From Pedobacter sp. Hv1 (lineage in GTDB: Bacteria > Bacteroidota > Bacteroidia > Sphingobacteriales > Sphingobacteriaceae), in contig NZ_LLWP01000005.1 of the NCBI RefSeq assembly GCF_001412215.1, positions 450,975 through 514,974 on the forward strand: 64,000 bases of DNA, read 5' to 3'. Shown here piece after piece: positions 1 through 8,707 of the stretch. A program made the position numbers and the translations under genes. Below the pieces are notes generated by a model. That model did no database searches. It was given only the letters and a program-made list of their open reading frames with translations, and was not told the origin of the DNA. The first letter of the stretch is position 1; every line of letters begins with the position of its first letter.

Positions 1-13
1 ACCCATAACTACT

Positions 14-1588
14 CTAATATTTACTTGAAATCTCTTTTGCAACTGTTTCTAAAACACCAGTAATCTCATCATCTAACTTACCAGCTTTTAAAGCTTTTAA
101 AGTATCTGGGTGACGTAATTCTAACGATTGTAGATATTCTGCTTCAAATTCTTTCACTTTATTTACAGGAACCGAACGCATTAAGTTCTTAGTACCGATA
201 TAAATGATCGCTACTTGTTTCTCAACAGTCATTGGAGAGAACTGACCTTGTTTCAAGATCTCCACGTTACGTGCACCTTTATCTAATACAGATTTTGTAG
301 CTGCATCTAAATCAGAACCGAATTTAGAGAAAGCCTCTAACTCACGGTATTGAGCTTGATCTAATTTTAAAGTACCTGCTACTTTTTTCATTGATTTGAT
401 CTGCGCATTACCACCTACACGTGATACCGAGATACCTACGTTAATTGCCGGACGGATACCAGAGTTGAACAAGTTCGACTCTAGGAAGATCTGACCATCA
501 GTAATTGAAATTACGTTGGTTGGAATATATGCAGAAACGTCTCCAGCTTGTGTTTCGATAATTGGCAAAGCCGTTAACGAACCACCACCTTTAACAATAC
601 CTTTTAATGATTCAGGTAGATCGTTCATTGCTTTTGCAATCTCATCGTTAGAGTTGATTTTTGCAGCACGCTCTAATAAACGACTGTGTAGATAAAACAC
701 GTCACCTGGATAAGCCTCACGACCTGGTGGACGACGTAATAACAACGATACCTCACGGTAAGCTACAGCTTGTTTAGACAAATCATCATAAACAATTAAT
801 GCTGGGCGACCAGTATCGCGGAAAAACTCACCAATTGCAGCACCAGCAAATGGAGCATAAAACTGCAATGGAGCAGGTTCAGCAGCAGATGCGGCAACAA
901 CAACTGTATAAGCCATTGCACCGTTTTCTTCTAAAGTACGTACAACGTTAGCTACAGTACTTGCTTTTTGACCACAAGCAACGTAGATACAGAATACAGG
1001 ATTTCCTGCTTCGTAAAATTCTTTTTGATTGATAATGGTATCGATACAAACGGCAGTTTTACCAATCTGACGATCGCCAATAACCAACTCACGTTGACCA
1101 CGACCAATTGGAATCATACCATCGATAGCTTTGATACCTGTTTGTAAAGGCTCAGTAACTGGCTGACGGTAGATTACCCCTGGTGCTTTACGCTCCAATG
1201 GCATTTCGTAAGTCTGTCCTAAGATTGGTCCTTTACCATCGATAGGCTCGCCAAGTGTGTTTACAACACGACCTAACATACCTTCACCAACTTTAATAGA
1301 GGCAATTTTTTTAGTACGTTTAATTGTATCACCTTCTTTGATCTCGTCTGATGGGCCTAACAATACCACACCTACGTTATCTTCTTCAAGGTTTAATACG
1401 ATACCTTGCAAGCCGTTAGCAAACTCAACTAACTCGCCACTTTGAACTTTAGTTAAGCCGTAAACACGAGCAATACCATCACCCACTTGTAAAACGGTAC
1501 CAACTTCTTCCAGTTCAGCTTCTGATTTAAAGCCTGACAATTGTTGTCTGATAATTGCCGAAACTTCGTCTGGTCTTACCTCTACCAT
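14..1588 (-). CDS. atpA: F1Fo ATP synthase subunit alpha
   Basis: Non-catalytic alpha subunit of the F1 hexamer; binds nucleotide and alternates with beta subunits at the cytoplasmic face of the inner membrane. The 524-residue length is normal for the family. Visible landmarks are an N-terminal beta-barrel beginning near [18 protein letters not shown], the P-loop GDRQIGKT near residue 170, and the alpha-subunit signature around [14 protein letters not shown]. The P-loop has Ile where GDRQTGKT is usual, but the GxxxxGKT core is intact. It starts at an ATG 81 bp after atpH and is the last complete gene of the leftward atp cluster; only 13 bases remain before the window edge, where atpG would be expected. 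The beta and epsilon genes are not here, which fits the split atp loci of Bacteroidota. Identity is certain. Confidence 0.98.
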   Translation of the reverse strand: MVEVRPDEVSAIIRQQLSGFKSEAELEEVGTVLQVGDGIARVYGLTKVQSGELVEFANGLQGIVLNLEEDNVGVVLLGPSDEIKEGDTIKRTKKIASIKVGEGMLGRVVNTLGEPIDGKGPILGQTYEMPLERKAPGVIYRQPVTEPLQTGIKAIDGMIPIGRGQRELVIGDRQIGKTAVCIDTIINQKEFYEAGNPVFCIYVACGQKASTVANVVRTLEENGAMAYTVVVAASAAEPAPLQFYAPFAGAAIGEFFRDTGRPALIVYDDLSKQAVAYREVSLLLRRPPGREAYPGDVFYLHSRLLERAAKINSNDEIAKAMNDLPESLKGIVKGGGSLTALPIIETQAGDVSAYIPTNVISITDGQIFLESNLFNSGIRPAINVGISVSRVGGNAQIKSMKKVAGTLKLDQAQYRELEAFSKFGSDLDAATKSVLDKGARNVEILKQGQFSPMTVEKQVAIIYIGTKNLMRSVPVNKVKEFEAEYLQSLELRHPDTLKALKAGKLDDEITGVLETVAKEISSKY

Positions 1589-1646
1589 AATTTTATTTTT
1601 GATTTCTTTTTGAAAATGTAAATCTTGTACTCTTTTTATTTTTATT

Positions 1647-1663
1647 CCCGATTTCGCATCGGG
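1647..1663. repeat. Small perfect hairpin between atpH and atpA
   Basis: CCCGAT-TTCGC-ATCGGG forms a 6-bp perfect stem in the 81-bp spacer between atpH and atpA. On the transcribed (minus) strand it is followed by A-rich sequence rather than a U run, so it does not look like an intrinsic terminator. It may be a short dispersed palindrome or an mRNA-stability stem. Confidence 0.5.
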
Positions 1664-1669
1664 ACGATA

Positions 1670-2215
1670 TTAAGCTATGCCTTGTGCAAATTCTTTTTTA
1701 AGTTTACTTAAACCACTTGCAATACTTGCATCAAATTGTTTATCACCAACCTTTAATACAAAACCACCAATTAGTTTTTCGTCAACTTTTTCTTTAACAA
1801 TCACTTCTTTAGCACCTAATTCTTTTTTAACTAGCGCTACAATTTCTGCTTTGCTTGCCTCAGTTAATGCAATTGCAGAAGTTACCTCAGCAGTTACAAT
1901 ACCTTTAATAGCTTGGTACTGGTTGATAAATTGTTTTGACGTTTCAAATAAAATTCCAGCTCTGCCCTTGTTCACTACCAGTTTCAAAAAGCTTTGGGTA
2001 ATTTTATGAATCTTGCTTCCAAAAACATCATTCAAAATCCCTAGTTTCTTATCTAAAGGCACAATTGGGTTTTTCAATATTGCTTCTAATTCGCTGTTGT
2101 TATCTACAACTTCCTCAAATAACACCATGTCATTTCTCATATCCTCCAAAGCGTTCTGCTCTGTAGAAAGGTCGATTAATGATTTTGCGTATCTGGCTGC
2201 TGCTTTACTTGACAT
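1670..2215 (-). CDS. atpH: F1Fo ATP synthase subunit delta
   Basis: Delta subunit (OSCP homologue) of the peripheral stalk; sits on top of the alpha3beta3 hexamer and connects it to the b subunits. It has 181 residues, typical of the family. The N-terminal helical domain starts SSKAAARYAKSLIDLS, a recognisable delta/OSCP start, and the C-terminal part contains LIGGFVLKVGDKQFDASI, matching the conserved family end with its GG(F/I) and D-x-S elements. It lies between atpF and atpA in the usual Fo-to-F1 order. It starts at an ATG with no clear Shine-Dalgarno sequence; the 90 bp upstream are occupied by a repeat-rich spacer. Confident from both sequence and position. Confidence 0.96.
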   Translation of the reverse strand: MSSKAAARYAKSLIDLSTEQNALEDMRNDMVLFEEVVDNNSELEAILKNPIVPLDKKLGILNDVFGSKIHKITQSFLKLVVNKGRAGILFETSKQFINQYQAIKGIVTAEVTSAIALTEASKAEIVALVKKELGAKEVIVKEKVDEKLIGGFVLKVGDKQFDASIASGLSKLKKEFAQGIA

Positions 2216-2223
2216 ATATTTGA

Positions 2224-2305
2224 GTTCTAAGTTGTAAGTTATAAGTTATAAGTTGCTGATTAATCAAGAACTAAAACTTAAAACTTAAAACGTAATACTT
2301 ATAAC
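2224..2305. repeat. Heptamer-like low-complexity inverted repeat between atpF and atpH
   Basis: The spacer is built of repeated units such as AAGTTAT and AAGTTGT on the left and AACTTAAA or CTTATAACTT on the right. The two halves are largely complementary, so the atp mRNA could fold into a long A/U-rich hairpin here. No gene fits. Similar low-complexity spacers occur elsewhere in the window (27.4, 30.3, 42.9 and 45.0 kb). Confidence 0.65.
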
Positions 2306-2800
2306 TTAATTTAATTCAACATCTTTTAACAGGTTGTTTACCAAATCCTGTTGTTTTGCTTTATCATCTAACTGGCTACGTAAAACACGCTCAGCAATAT
2401 CTAATGACAAGGCAGATACTTGGCCTTTTAATTCTGCTAAAGCAGCTTTTTTCTGATTTTCGATCTCAATACGAGCTTTTTCAATCAATTTAGCGCCTTC
2501 AGTATGTGCTGAAGTTTTAGCCTCATTAACGATATTGTCTTTCAGCATTTTCGCTTCTTTCAAAATTTCGTCACGATCAGCACGGGCTTGTTTCATTAAC
2601 TCTTCATTTTGTGAAGTTAAACGAGCCATTTCTTGTTTGGCCAATTCTGCTTTGTTTAAAGCATCATCAATAGATTGTTCACGTTCTTTGATCGCAGCTA
2701 ATACTGGTTTCCAGGCAAACTTGCCTAAAAGAAACATCAATAATAAAAATGCTATTGTTTGAAATACAACTAAACCAACTTCAGGTATTAATAAATCCAT
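2306..2800 (-). CDS. atpF: F1Fo ATP synthase subunit b
   Basis: Membrane-anchored b subunit of the peripheral stalk, expected as a homodimer holding the delta/alpha head against the a subunit. The 164-residue product has one N-terminal transmembrane helix (about residues 8-28, VGLVVFQTIAFLLLMFLLG) followed by FAWKPVLAAIKERE, the classic b-subunit junction, and a long charged coiled coil rich in Ala, Glu and Lys. It starts at an ATG following the 86-bp spacer after atpE. Only one b-type gene is present, so the stalk is probably homodimeric. Function is clear. Confidence 0.97.
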   Translation of the reverse strand: MDLLIPEVGLVVFQTIAFLLLMFLLGKFAWKPVLAAIKEREQSIDDALNKAELAKQEMARLTSQNEELMKQARADRDEILKEAKMLKDNIVNEAKTSAHTEGAKLIEKARIEIENQKKAALAELKGQVSALSLDIAERVLRSQLDDKAKQQDLVNNLLKDVELN

Positions 2801-2838
2801 CTCTGTATATATTATAATTTTTTTGTGTTCATTTCATT

Positions 2839-2879
2839 AATAAGTACCCTGCAAAACAATCTTTTGCAAGGCACTTATT
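2839..2879. promoter_or_regulatory. Stable stem-loop directly after atpE (mRNA processing or stability candidate)
   Basis: An 18-bp stem with two mismatches (left arm 2839-2856, loop CAATC, right arm 2862-2879) starts 8 bp beyond the atpE stop. On the transcribed strand it is followed by AATGAAATG rather than a U run, so it is probably not a strong terminator. In this position it could protect the 3' end of an upstream atpE-containing mRNA fragment or slow transcription into atpF. The function is inferred. Confidence 0.55.
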
Positions 2880-2886
2880 TTGGTTA

Positions 2887-3120
<234 letters not shown>

Positions 3121-3126
3121 TTATTA

Positions 3127-4260
3127 TTAATGGTGTTCTTCTACTGCCATACCAATAAACAAGGCAGATAAAATGGTAAATATAAATGCTTGGATAAATG
3201 CTACCATCAATTCAATTCCGCCAATAAATATGGCAAAAGGAATAGAGGCTGCAGAAACCCAAATACTGTTGAATACAAATATTAAACAGATTAACGAAAG
3301 CACTAAGATGTGACCTGCGGTGATGTTTGCAAACAAACGAATCATTAATGCAATTGGCTTAGTGAAAATACCAATTAACTCTAATGGCATTAAAAAGATC
3401 TTCATTGGCACTGGTACACCTGGCATCCAGAAAATGTGTTTCCAGTAATGTTTGTTACCATTAAATACGGTGATACCGAATGTAATGATTGCCAATACCA
3501 TCGTTACCGCAATATTTCCTGTTAAGTTAGCTCCACCAGGTAAGAAAGGAACCAAACCCAACATGTTGTTAAACCAGATGAAAAAGAAAACAGTTAACAA
3601 ATAAGGCATGAAACGCTCGTGTTTATGGCCTAAATTTGGTTTAGCAATATCATCACGAACAAATAAAATAATTGGCTCTAACCACGACTGTAAACCTTTT
3701 GGAGATTTACCTTGACGTTTTTTGTAGCTATTGGCCACGCTGATAAATACAACTAGCAATAAAACTACCGATATCAATAAGGTACATGTATTTTTAGTTA
3801 ACGAAAAATCTAACGGACGTTCGTTCTTTGCATGGTGTTTCTCATCTAAATCAACAAACTGTCCGTGCTCATTGGCAACAGCAGAAGCTAAATAGATTTT
3901 TTCATGCATTTTTACAAAACGCTTTCCGCCTTTCTCTACAACAACTTTAGCATCATCATCATGCTTAAAATCGCTACTGTTAAAGGTTACCAATTTACCT
4001 TCAGCATACAAAATAACAGGCAAACCAATATAGGTCTCGCCAATTACATGCCAGCTATGCGAATCAGCAATGTGATGCAAAGCAAATTTGCCGATCTCAA
4101 ACTTTTTCTTTTCAGTTGTTTCGGCATGCGTTTCGCTCGCTTTATGTGTGCTATCAACTTGTGCTTTTACACCAAGCGAAACCAACAAAAACGCCGAAAA
4201 AAGCGTAAAAACAACAATTAACCTCTTAAACTTAAACTCAAAAACGTGGCTACAATCCAT
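3127..4260 (-). CDS. atpB: F1Fo ATP synthase subunit a, with signal peptide and long periplasmic N-terminus
   Basis: Stator subunit a, forming the two proton half-channels against the c-ring. At 377 residues it is much longer than the ~270 of E. coli AtpB. It begins with an N-terminal hydrophobic segment (LIVVFTLFSAFLLVSLGVKAQ, a likely signal peptide or first membrane helix) followed by about 120 mainly polar, His-rich residues predicted to be periplasmic, then the usual membrane helices. The essential Arg is in LMIRLFANITAGH. Extended AtpB proteins of this kind are usual in Bacteroidota. It starts at an ATG 17 bp after the AtpI-like gene and precedes atpE. The role of the His-rich extension is unknown. 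Confidence 0.96.
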   Translation of the reverse strand: MDCSHVFEFKFKRLIVVFTLFSAFLLVSLGVKAQVDSTHKASETHAETTEKKKFEIGKFALHHIADSHSWHVIGETYIGLPVILYAEGKLVTFNSSDFKHDDDAKVVVEKGGKRFVKMHEKIYLASAVANEHGQFVDLDEKHHAKNERPLDFSLTKNTCTLLISVVLLLVVFISVANSYKKRQGKSPKGLQSWLEPIILFVRDDIAKPNLGHKHERFMPYLLTVFFFIWFNNMLGLVPFLPGGANLTGNIAVTMVLAIITFGITVFNGNKHYWKHIFWMPGVPVPMKIFLMPLELIGIFTKPIALMIRLFANITAGHILVLSLICLIFVFNSIWVSAASIPFAIFIGGIELMVAFIQAFIFTILSALFIGMAVEEHH

Positions 4261-4277
4261 TTACTCGCAGATTTTTA

Positions 4278-4664
4278 CTATTTATTTTGGTGGCGCAAGT
4301 TACGTAACAAACCGTATATTTCAAAGAAGGTGAACAATAAATATAAAGAAAAAAAATTGAACACAAAAACAAGGTCCTTTCCTTTATGGTTTAAGCTGTA
4401 AATCAACACAAAAGCCATAGAAAAAAGCATCTTTACCGCAATAGACCCCATTATGGCTAAAACACCTGTTTCTGGGTTGCGTTTGATGCCAATAAATGCC
4501 AATAGATAAGCTACAAAAGTTAGCCCCCCTAAAAACCCAAAAATTAACCAAAATTTATTGGCTAACAGTTTTACATCTGGAAAAATAATTGGCAACGCAA
4601 TAGCAATACCTGCTAAAACTCCAGTATATATGAAGTAGTATAAAATAAAACGTGGAATACTCAA
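4278..4664 (-). CDS. Small four-helix membrane protein, AtpI-like by position
   Basis: A 128-residue, very hydrophobic protein with about four predicted transmembrane helices (IYTGVLAGIAIALPIIF; FWLIFGFLGGLTFVAYLLAF; MGSIAVKMLFSMAFVLIYS; FNFFSLYLLFTFFEIYGLL). The conserved-looking GSIAVKMLFSM helix and the place directly before atpB suggest the AtpI-like assembly or chaperone role seen in other atp operons; sequence alone does not prove it. The start codon is TTG (no in-frame ATG near the N-terminus), about 17 bp after a good TAnnTTTG promoter box at 4681-4688. It may therefore be the first gene of the main atp transcript. Confidence 0.75.
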   Translation of the reverse strand: MSIPRFILYYFIYTGVLAGIAIALPIIFPDVKLLANKFWLIFGFLGGLTFVAYLLAFIGIKRNPETGVLAIMGSIAVKMLFSMAFVLIYSLNHKGKDLVFVFNFFSLYLLFTFFEIYGLLRNLRHQNK

Positions 4665-4680
4665 AACTTTAATTTTTCTG

Positions 4681-4688
4681 CAAAGGTA
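4681..4688 (-). promoter_or_regulatory. Bacteroidota -7 promoter box for the atp operon
   Basis: The minus strand reads TACCTTTG, an exact match to the TAnnTTTG -7 element of the Bacteroidota primary sigma factor, 17 bases before the TTG start of the AtpI-like gene. No clear TTG -33 box is visible upstream; the sequence there is low-complexity (GCATAAAGCTTAAAGC-like). Confidence 0.55.
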
Positions 4689-4689
4689 A

Positions 4690-5543
4690 CTTATTATGCT
4701 GAAAGCATAAAGCTTAAAGCATAAGACTGAAAGAACAAGGAAACAGCCGAAAGCATTCTAATTAAATAAGAAAGCTATAAAAGATGTTATTAGGATACAA
4801 GAGCCATTTAATAATAACCTCATAGCGATCACATCTCTATAAAAAACAAGCTGTGGATAGGATATGTCTGCTAAGAGTTCAGAAAAGCAAGTTTTTTTGC
4901 TCTTTTTAAGGCTATCCGGGCTTTACATTCCAATCTTTTTGTGCTTCGATACTTCGGTAAACTAAGCTGAGCATACAAAAAGGATTTCCATTTCAATCCC
5001 GTTTAGTATACGCAGGCCTATACTACTATTTAGAGCTGTTTTTGCCAAGAACCTGTGGCTTTGTTATATAAACCTGATTGGAATGGATGCCGATTTTTCT
5101 TCGGCAGGAGTGCAAAGCAGGACTGTACCTGACCGAAGAAGTACTAACCATGTTTTTCTAAGATTTCTATAAATATGATTGGTGCTTTGTGAGGTTTTAT
5201 GAAAGCAGGTTGCTACGTGCTTTTTAACATTAGCCGGGCTTTACATTCCAATCTTTTTGTACTTCGGTAAACTCGGTATAAACTAAACTCAGCATACAAA
5301 AAGGATTTCCATTTCAATCCCGTTTAATGAACGCAGGTTGGTACAACTATTTAAGGTTGTAACCTTGTCTAGAGCCACTACCTTTGCTAGATAAACCTGA
5401 AACGACAGCCCCGAGGAACGAGGGCTACAGTGTAAAGCGGGGCTAGCGCTAAATAGATCTACTGGCCCTGCTTTTCTAAAATTTTTATGGCTAAATTGAA
5501 TCTAGATACCTTGTTCCAATTGAAGATTGAACAAGTTTTTATT
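4690..5543. other. Gene-free stretch inside the atp locus
   Basis: About 850 bp between the AtpI-like gene and atpZ contain no ORF that looks coding on either strand. Most of the stretch is taken up by a diverged tandem duplication with palindromic cores (listed separately). The outer parts are AT-rich and low-complexity. No tRNA or other structured RNA was recognised. Confidence 0.7.
4880..5480. repeat. Diverged tandem duplication (~320-bp period) with palindromic cores
   Basis: Two related units lie head to tail. The cores at 4917-5001 and 5235-5322 share CGGGCTTTACATTCC, ATCTTTTTGT, AGCATACAAAAAGG and TTTCCATTTCAATCCCG. Similarity continues on both sides: GAAAGCAG-like sequence before each core, then ACGCAGG, ACTATTTA and ATAAACCTGA after it. 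In each core the CTTTTTGT and ACAAAAAG arms and the outer CGGG/CCCG bases pair, giving an imperfect stem-loop. No ORF or transposase is present. The structure resembles a dispersed non-coding palindromic element duplicated in place; whether further copies exist outside the window cannot be seen. Confidence 0.75.
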
Positions 5544-5774
5544 CTATTTGTCCTTTTTTGTTAAGGAGCGTACCACCTGAAATAGAGAAACGACAACCCC
5601 CAACAGCCCTAGCAATGCTGTAAAGATAGGTTTTTGGCTTTTTCTATGCTCATCAATTTGATGACCAATAAACGCAAACACACCAATAGTGGCTAGCATC
5701 TGAAATGCAATTCCAGTATATTTAGCAAAATTAGTAGCCTGTTTTGTATTTTGTTGCTCTTCAGGATCTGTCAT
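5544..5774 (-). CDS. atpZ: AtpZ/AtpI-type small membrane protein
   Basis: A 76-residue protein if the ATG at 5774 (MTDPEEQQ) is used. A longer reading from 5846 adds a hydrophobic, non-conserved-looking N-terminus and overlaps the promoter region of the divergent gene, so the shorter start is preferred. It has two transmembrane helices (TGIAFQMLATIGVFAFIGHQID and IFTALLGLLGVVVSLFQVV) joined by a polar loop with the pattern G-x-x-x-D, characteristic of the AtpZ/AtpI family implicated in Fo assembly or Mg2+/Ca2+ handling. It is separated from the rest of the atp genes by the repeat-filled stretch, so it may have its own promoter. Family call good, exact role inferred. Confidence 0.82.
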   Translation of the reverse strand: MTDPEEQQNTKQATNFAKYTGIAFQMLATIGVFAFIGHQIDEHRKSQKPIFTALLGLLGVVVSLFQVVRSLTKKDK

Positions 5775-5807
5775 AAAAATAATTAAAATAAAAATATAGC
5801 TTAAATA

Positions 5808-5839
5808 TTGAGAATTTATTGCCGAATAAAATATTTTTG
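5808..5839 (+). promoter_or_regulatory. Promoter of the sprE/porW-PBP-uvrC operon
   Basis: TATTTTTG at 5832-5839 is an exact TAnnTTTG box. A TTG at 5808-5810 lies 21 bp upstream, the spacing expected for the -33 element in Bacteroidota. Transcription would start near 5845, leaving a ~40-nt leader before the TTG start codon at 5885. Confidence 0.6.
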
Positions 5840-5884
5840 CATACATTTTGTTATATTGTAAGATAAATACACAACCCTATATTC

Positions 5885-8701
5885 TTGAACAACTACGCAA
5901 AACTCAGCCTAAAAATTATATTTACTTGCCTAAGCATAGCCTTATTTAACGGTTGTTCTTCGCAAAAAAATACTGCCACAAATAGAGGCTTACAAAACCT
6001 ATCCGCTCGTTATAACTACATTTACAACTCAAATGTTTTATTGGCCAATTATCAAGATGAGCTCTCTCAAAGCAATAAAGATAATTACGACAACTTTTTA
6101 GCCGTATACATTGCTCCTGCAACTATAGATTATATCGGAACTGGATCTGCCGTTGGCAATTCTAAAGAGCTTGATGACATTACCGCAAAGGCTCAAACCA
6201 TTGTAAGTGAAAAAGCATTGAGCAATTATATTGACGAGGCCTATATTTTATTGGGTAAAACTAATTTTTATAAGGGCAGCTATTTTAATGCTGTAGAATA
6301 TTTTGACTATACCGCCAAAACCTATAAAAAGAATAAAAAGATTTTATTAACCTCACTTAACTGGAAAGCCAGAAGTTTAATGCAGCTGAACAATTATGAA
6401 GCCGCCACTAAAATTTTGGATTCGGTTAAGGTATTGTTAGATTCAGTAAAGAGTGAAAAGGCAGAGCCATTGGCAACATTGGCCCAAATGAGCATCTATA
6501 AATACAACTATAAGGAAGCCATTACTTATTTAGAAAAAGCAATCAAAGCAACAGGAAAGGTACAGAGCCGAACCAGGTGGCCTTATATTTTGGCGCAACT
6601 TTATGAGCACGAAAAGGATTACCTGCCAAGTTTGCGCAATTATACGAAAGTAGAAAATAGCAATGCTTCTTTCGAAATGTATTTTAATGCCAAATTGAGC
6701 AAAATCCGTATCAATGATTTTTTAAATGATAAAACCTCCAATAGGAAGGAGCTATTGCTTAAATTAATAAAAGATGATAAAAACTTCGACTATACTGACC
6801 AGATCTATTATGAAGTAGCCCAAGATTACTATGCTGATCAGGAATATAAAAAAGCCGTGGAGTATTATAAACTTTCAGCTCGAAAAAGCACCATCAACCA
6901 AAACCAAAAAGGGTTATCTTATTTAAAGATTGCAGACCTCAACTTTAAAGACCTGAAAGATTATGTAAATGCAAAACTTTATTATGATAGCGCAGTAACT
7001 ACCCTGCCTAAAAACTATCCTAATTATGAGGCTATTGTTAAAAAAGCTCAAAATCTAGAATATCTAACACAGAGATATCAACTTATTGCTGCGCAAGATA
7101 CACTCCAATTGATTGCCAGAATGTCTGAACAAGACCGAGAAAAGAAACTGGATGTGATGTTCGAACCCAAAAAAGAGATGGCAACAACAGTTGCTATTGC
7201 CGACAATGGAAAAGTAATCAGATCTGATGTTAATGGCAGCAATACCAGAAATCAAAACAATACCTTTTATTTTAACAACATTACTGCAATTAGCAAGGGC
7301 TTTACCGATTTTAAGAAAAGATGGGGCAACAGAAGTTTGGAAGACAACTGGAGACAGAGTGTTAAATCTTCTTCTCAAATTAACCAGCAAAATTTAACTG
7401 CAGCTATAGGCACCAATGGAACTACCAGCAGCAATACACAAAATACAGGAGCCACAGATAAAGTTACCTTAATTAAAGACTATAAAGCCTTACTTCCGCT
7501 TACACCAGAATTGATGCGCAAATCTGATGAGCTGATTATTGAGGCCTATTTTGAAATAGCAGGTTTTTACCAACAAGTATTAGAAGACCAAGCAGAGGCC
7601 GTTAAAATTTATGAGCTCTTGTTGGCTAGGTATCCTCAGAACAAACATTTAGAGGTGATCTATTATAGTTTATATCTAGGCTATAAAAATGTAGACCAAG
7701 CGAAGGCTGATCATTATAAAAACTTGGTATTAACTAAATACGCTAATTCTGTTTATGCTAAAACCATTTTAGACCCTAACTTCTCAACCAAGCAAAATGC
7801 ATTAGATCTAGAAGTTAACAAGATTTACAATGCTGTTTTTAAAGATTATGAGAAAAAGGAATTCCCTACGGTAATTACAGCAGTTAATCAAACCAATCAA
7901 CGCTTTCCTGGTAACGCCTTGCAAGCTCAATACGAATATTTAAAAGCAATAGCAATTGGCCGTACCCAAGCAGTAGATAGTTTATTGACCGCATTTAATG
8001 CCATACTTGCCCAATATCCAAATGACCAGTTGATCAGTCCATTGGTAAAAGACCATGTTGCTTATATCAATGCCAATTTGGCTACCTTTAAACCAAGAAA
8101 AATTGCATTGATAGATTTTGATTCAACTGAGCCTCCTTTTATGGCACAAGGCGAGCCAAAACCAATAGTTAAACCTGTAGAACAGCCAAAACCTAATGTG
8201 GTGCCACCAACCACAGTGGTAACACCACCTGCAGTTACTGCGCCAGTGGTTAATCCACCGGTACAAATTACCCCACCAGAAACAAAAGTTGAACCGAAAG
8301 TTGAGCCGAAAACTGATGCCCCAGTCAAACCTGTAGATAATTTTTTCAGCTTAGGAGAATCTAAAACCTATTATTACGTTATAGATGTAGCAGATGTGAG
8401 TGTAAGCTTAAGTTCGTCTCGTTTTGGAGTTGGGCAGTTCAATAGAGGAAACTATGCAGGCAACAACTTAAAGCACCAATTAACTGAGCTTACAGAAAAT
8501 CAATTGATCTATGTGGGTAATTTTGGAAGTTTAGAAGAAGCAAAAGAATATTATGAAGGTATTACTTCGCAGTTATCAAAAATCATGAAAGTACCTGCCA
8601 ATACCTACAGAGGTTTTTATATCAGTAAAGAAAACTTCGATAAGTTAAAAAATAAAGAAACTATAAATAGATATCTTGAGTTTTTCAAGAACAACTTTTA
8701 A
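5885..8701 (+). CDS. sprE: T9SS-associated TPR lipoprotein, PorW/SprE family
   Basis: A 938-residue lipoprotein starting at TTG; there is no usable ATG nearby. The lipobox ends at Cys24 (ALFNGC). The N-terminal NLSARYNYIYNSNVLL and the following DEAYILLGKTNFYKGSYFNAVEYF repeats match my recollection of the PorW/SprE family, needed for type IX secretion and gliding in Porphyromonas and Flavobacterium. TPR-like helical repeats fill most of the protein, followed by a Pro/Val-rich linker (about 750-820) and a small C-terminal domain ending YLEFFKNNF. It heads a rightward cluster with a class A PBP 6 bp downstream. The gldKLMN core of the same secretion system lies 4 kb away. The family call rests on remembered motifs, not a search; a generic TPR lipoprotein is the alternative. 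Confidence 0.75.
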   Translation: MNNYAKLSLKIIFTCLSIALFNGCSSQKNTATNRGLQNLSARYNYIYNSNVLLANYQDELSQSNKDNYDNFLAVYIAPATIDYIGTGSAVGNSKELDDITAKAQTIVSEKALSNYIDEAYILLGKTNFYKGSYFNAVEYFDYTAKTYKKNKKILLTSLNWKARSLMQLNNYEAATKILDSVKVLLDSVKSEKAEPLATLAQMSIYKYNYKEAITYLEKAIKATGKVQSRTRWPYILAQLYEHEKDYLPSLRNYTKVENSNASFEMYFNAKLSKIRINDFLNDKTSNRKELLLKLIKDDKNFDYTDQIYYEVAQDYYADQEYKKAVEYYKLSARKSTINQNQKGLSYLKIADLNFKDLKDYVNAKLYYDSAVTTLPKNYPNYEAIVKKAQNLEYLTQRYQLIAAQDTLQLIARMSEQDREKKLDVMFEPKKEMATTVAIADNGKVIRSDVNGSNTRNQNNTFYFNNITAISKGFTDFKKRWGNRSLEDNWRQSVKSSSQINQQNLTAAIGTNGTTSSNTQNTGATDKVTLIKDYKALLPLTPELMRKSDELIIEAYFEIAGFYQQVLEDQAEAVKIYELLLARYPQNKHLEVIYYSLYLGYKNVDQAKADHYKNLVLTKYANSVYAKTILDPNFSTKQNALDLEVNKIYNAVFKDYEKKEFPTVITAVNQTNQRFPGNALQAQYEYLKAIAIGRTQAVDSLLTAFNAILAQYPNDQLISPLVKDHVAYINANLATFKPRKIALIDFDSTEPPFMAQGEPKPIVKPVEQPKPNVVPPTTVVTPPAVTAPVVNPPVQITPPETKVEPKVEPKTDAPVKPVDNFFSLGESKTYYYVIDVADVSVSLSSSRFGVGQFNRGNYAGNNLKHQLTELTENQLIYVGNFGSLEEAKEYYEGITSQLSKIMKVPANTYRGFYISKENFDKLKNKETINRYLEFFKNNF

Positions 8702-8707
8702 TATAAA

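Noticed and set aside
1257..1445. ORF opposite atpA, and many other ORFs opposite or within large genes
   Set aside because: They lie wholly inside well-supported genes, have odd composition (rich in Ser, Pro and Ile from antisense reading) and no recognisable domains.
5544..5846. Longer form of AtpZ starting at 5846
   Set aside because: The extra 24 residues are hydrophobic and not AtpZ-like, and overlap the divergent promoter at 5808-5839. The ATG at 5774 gives the normal length.
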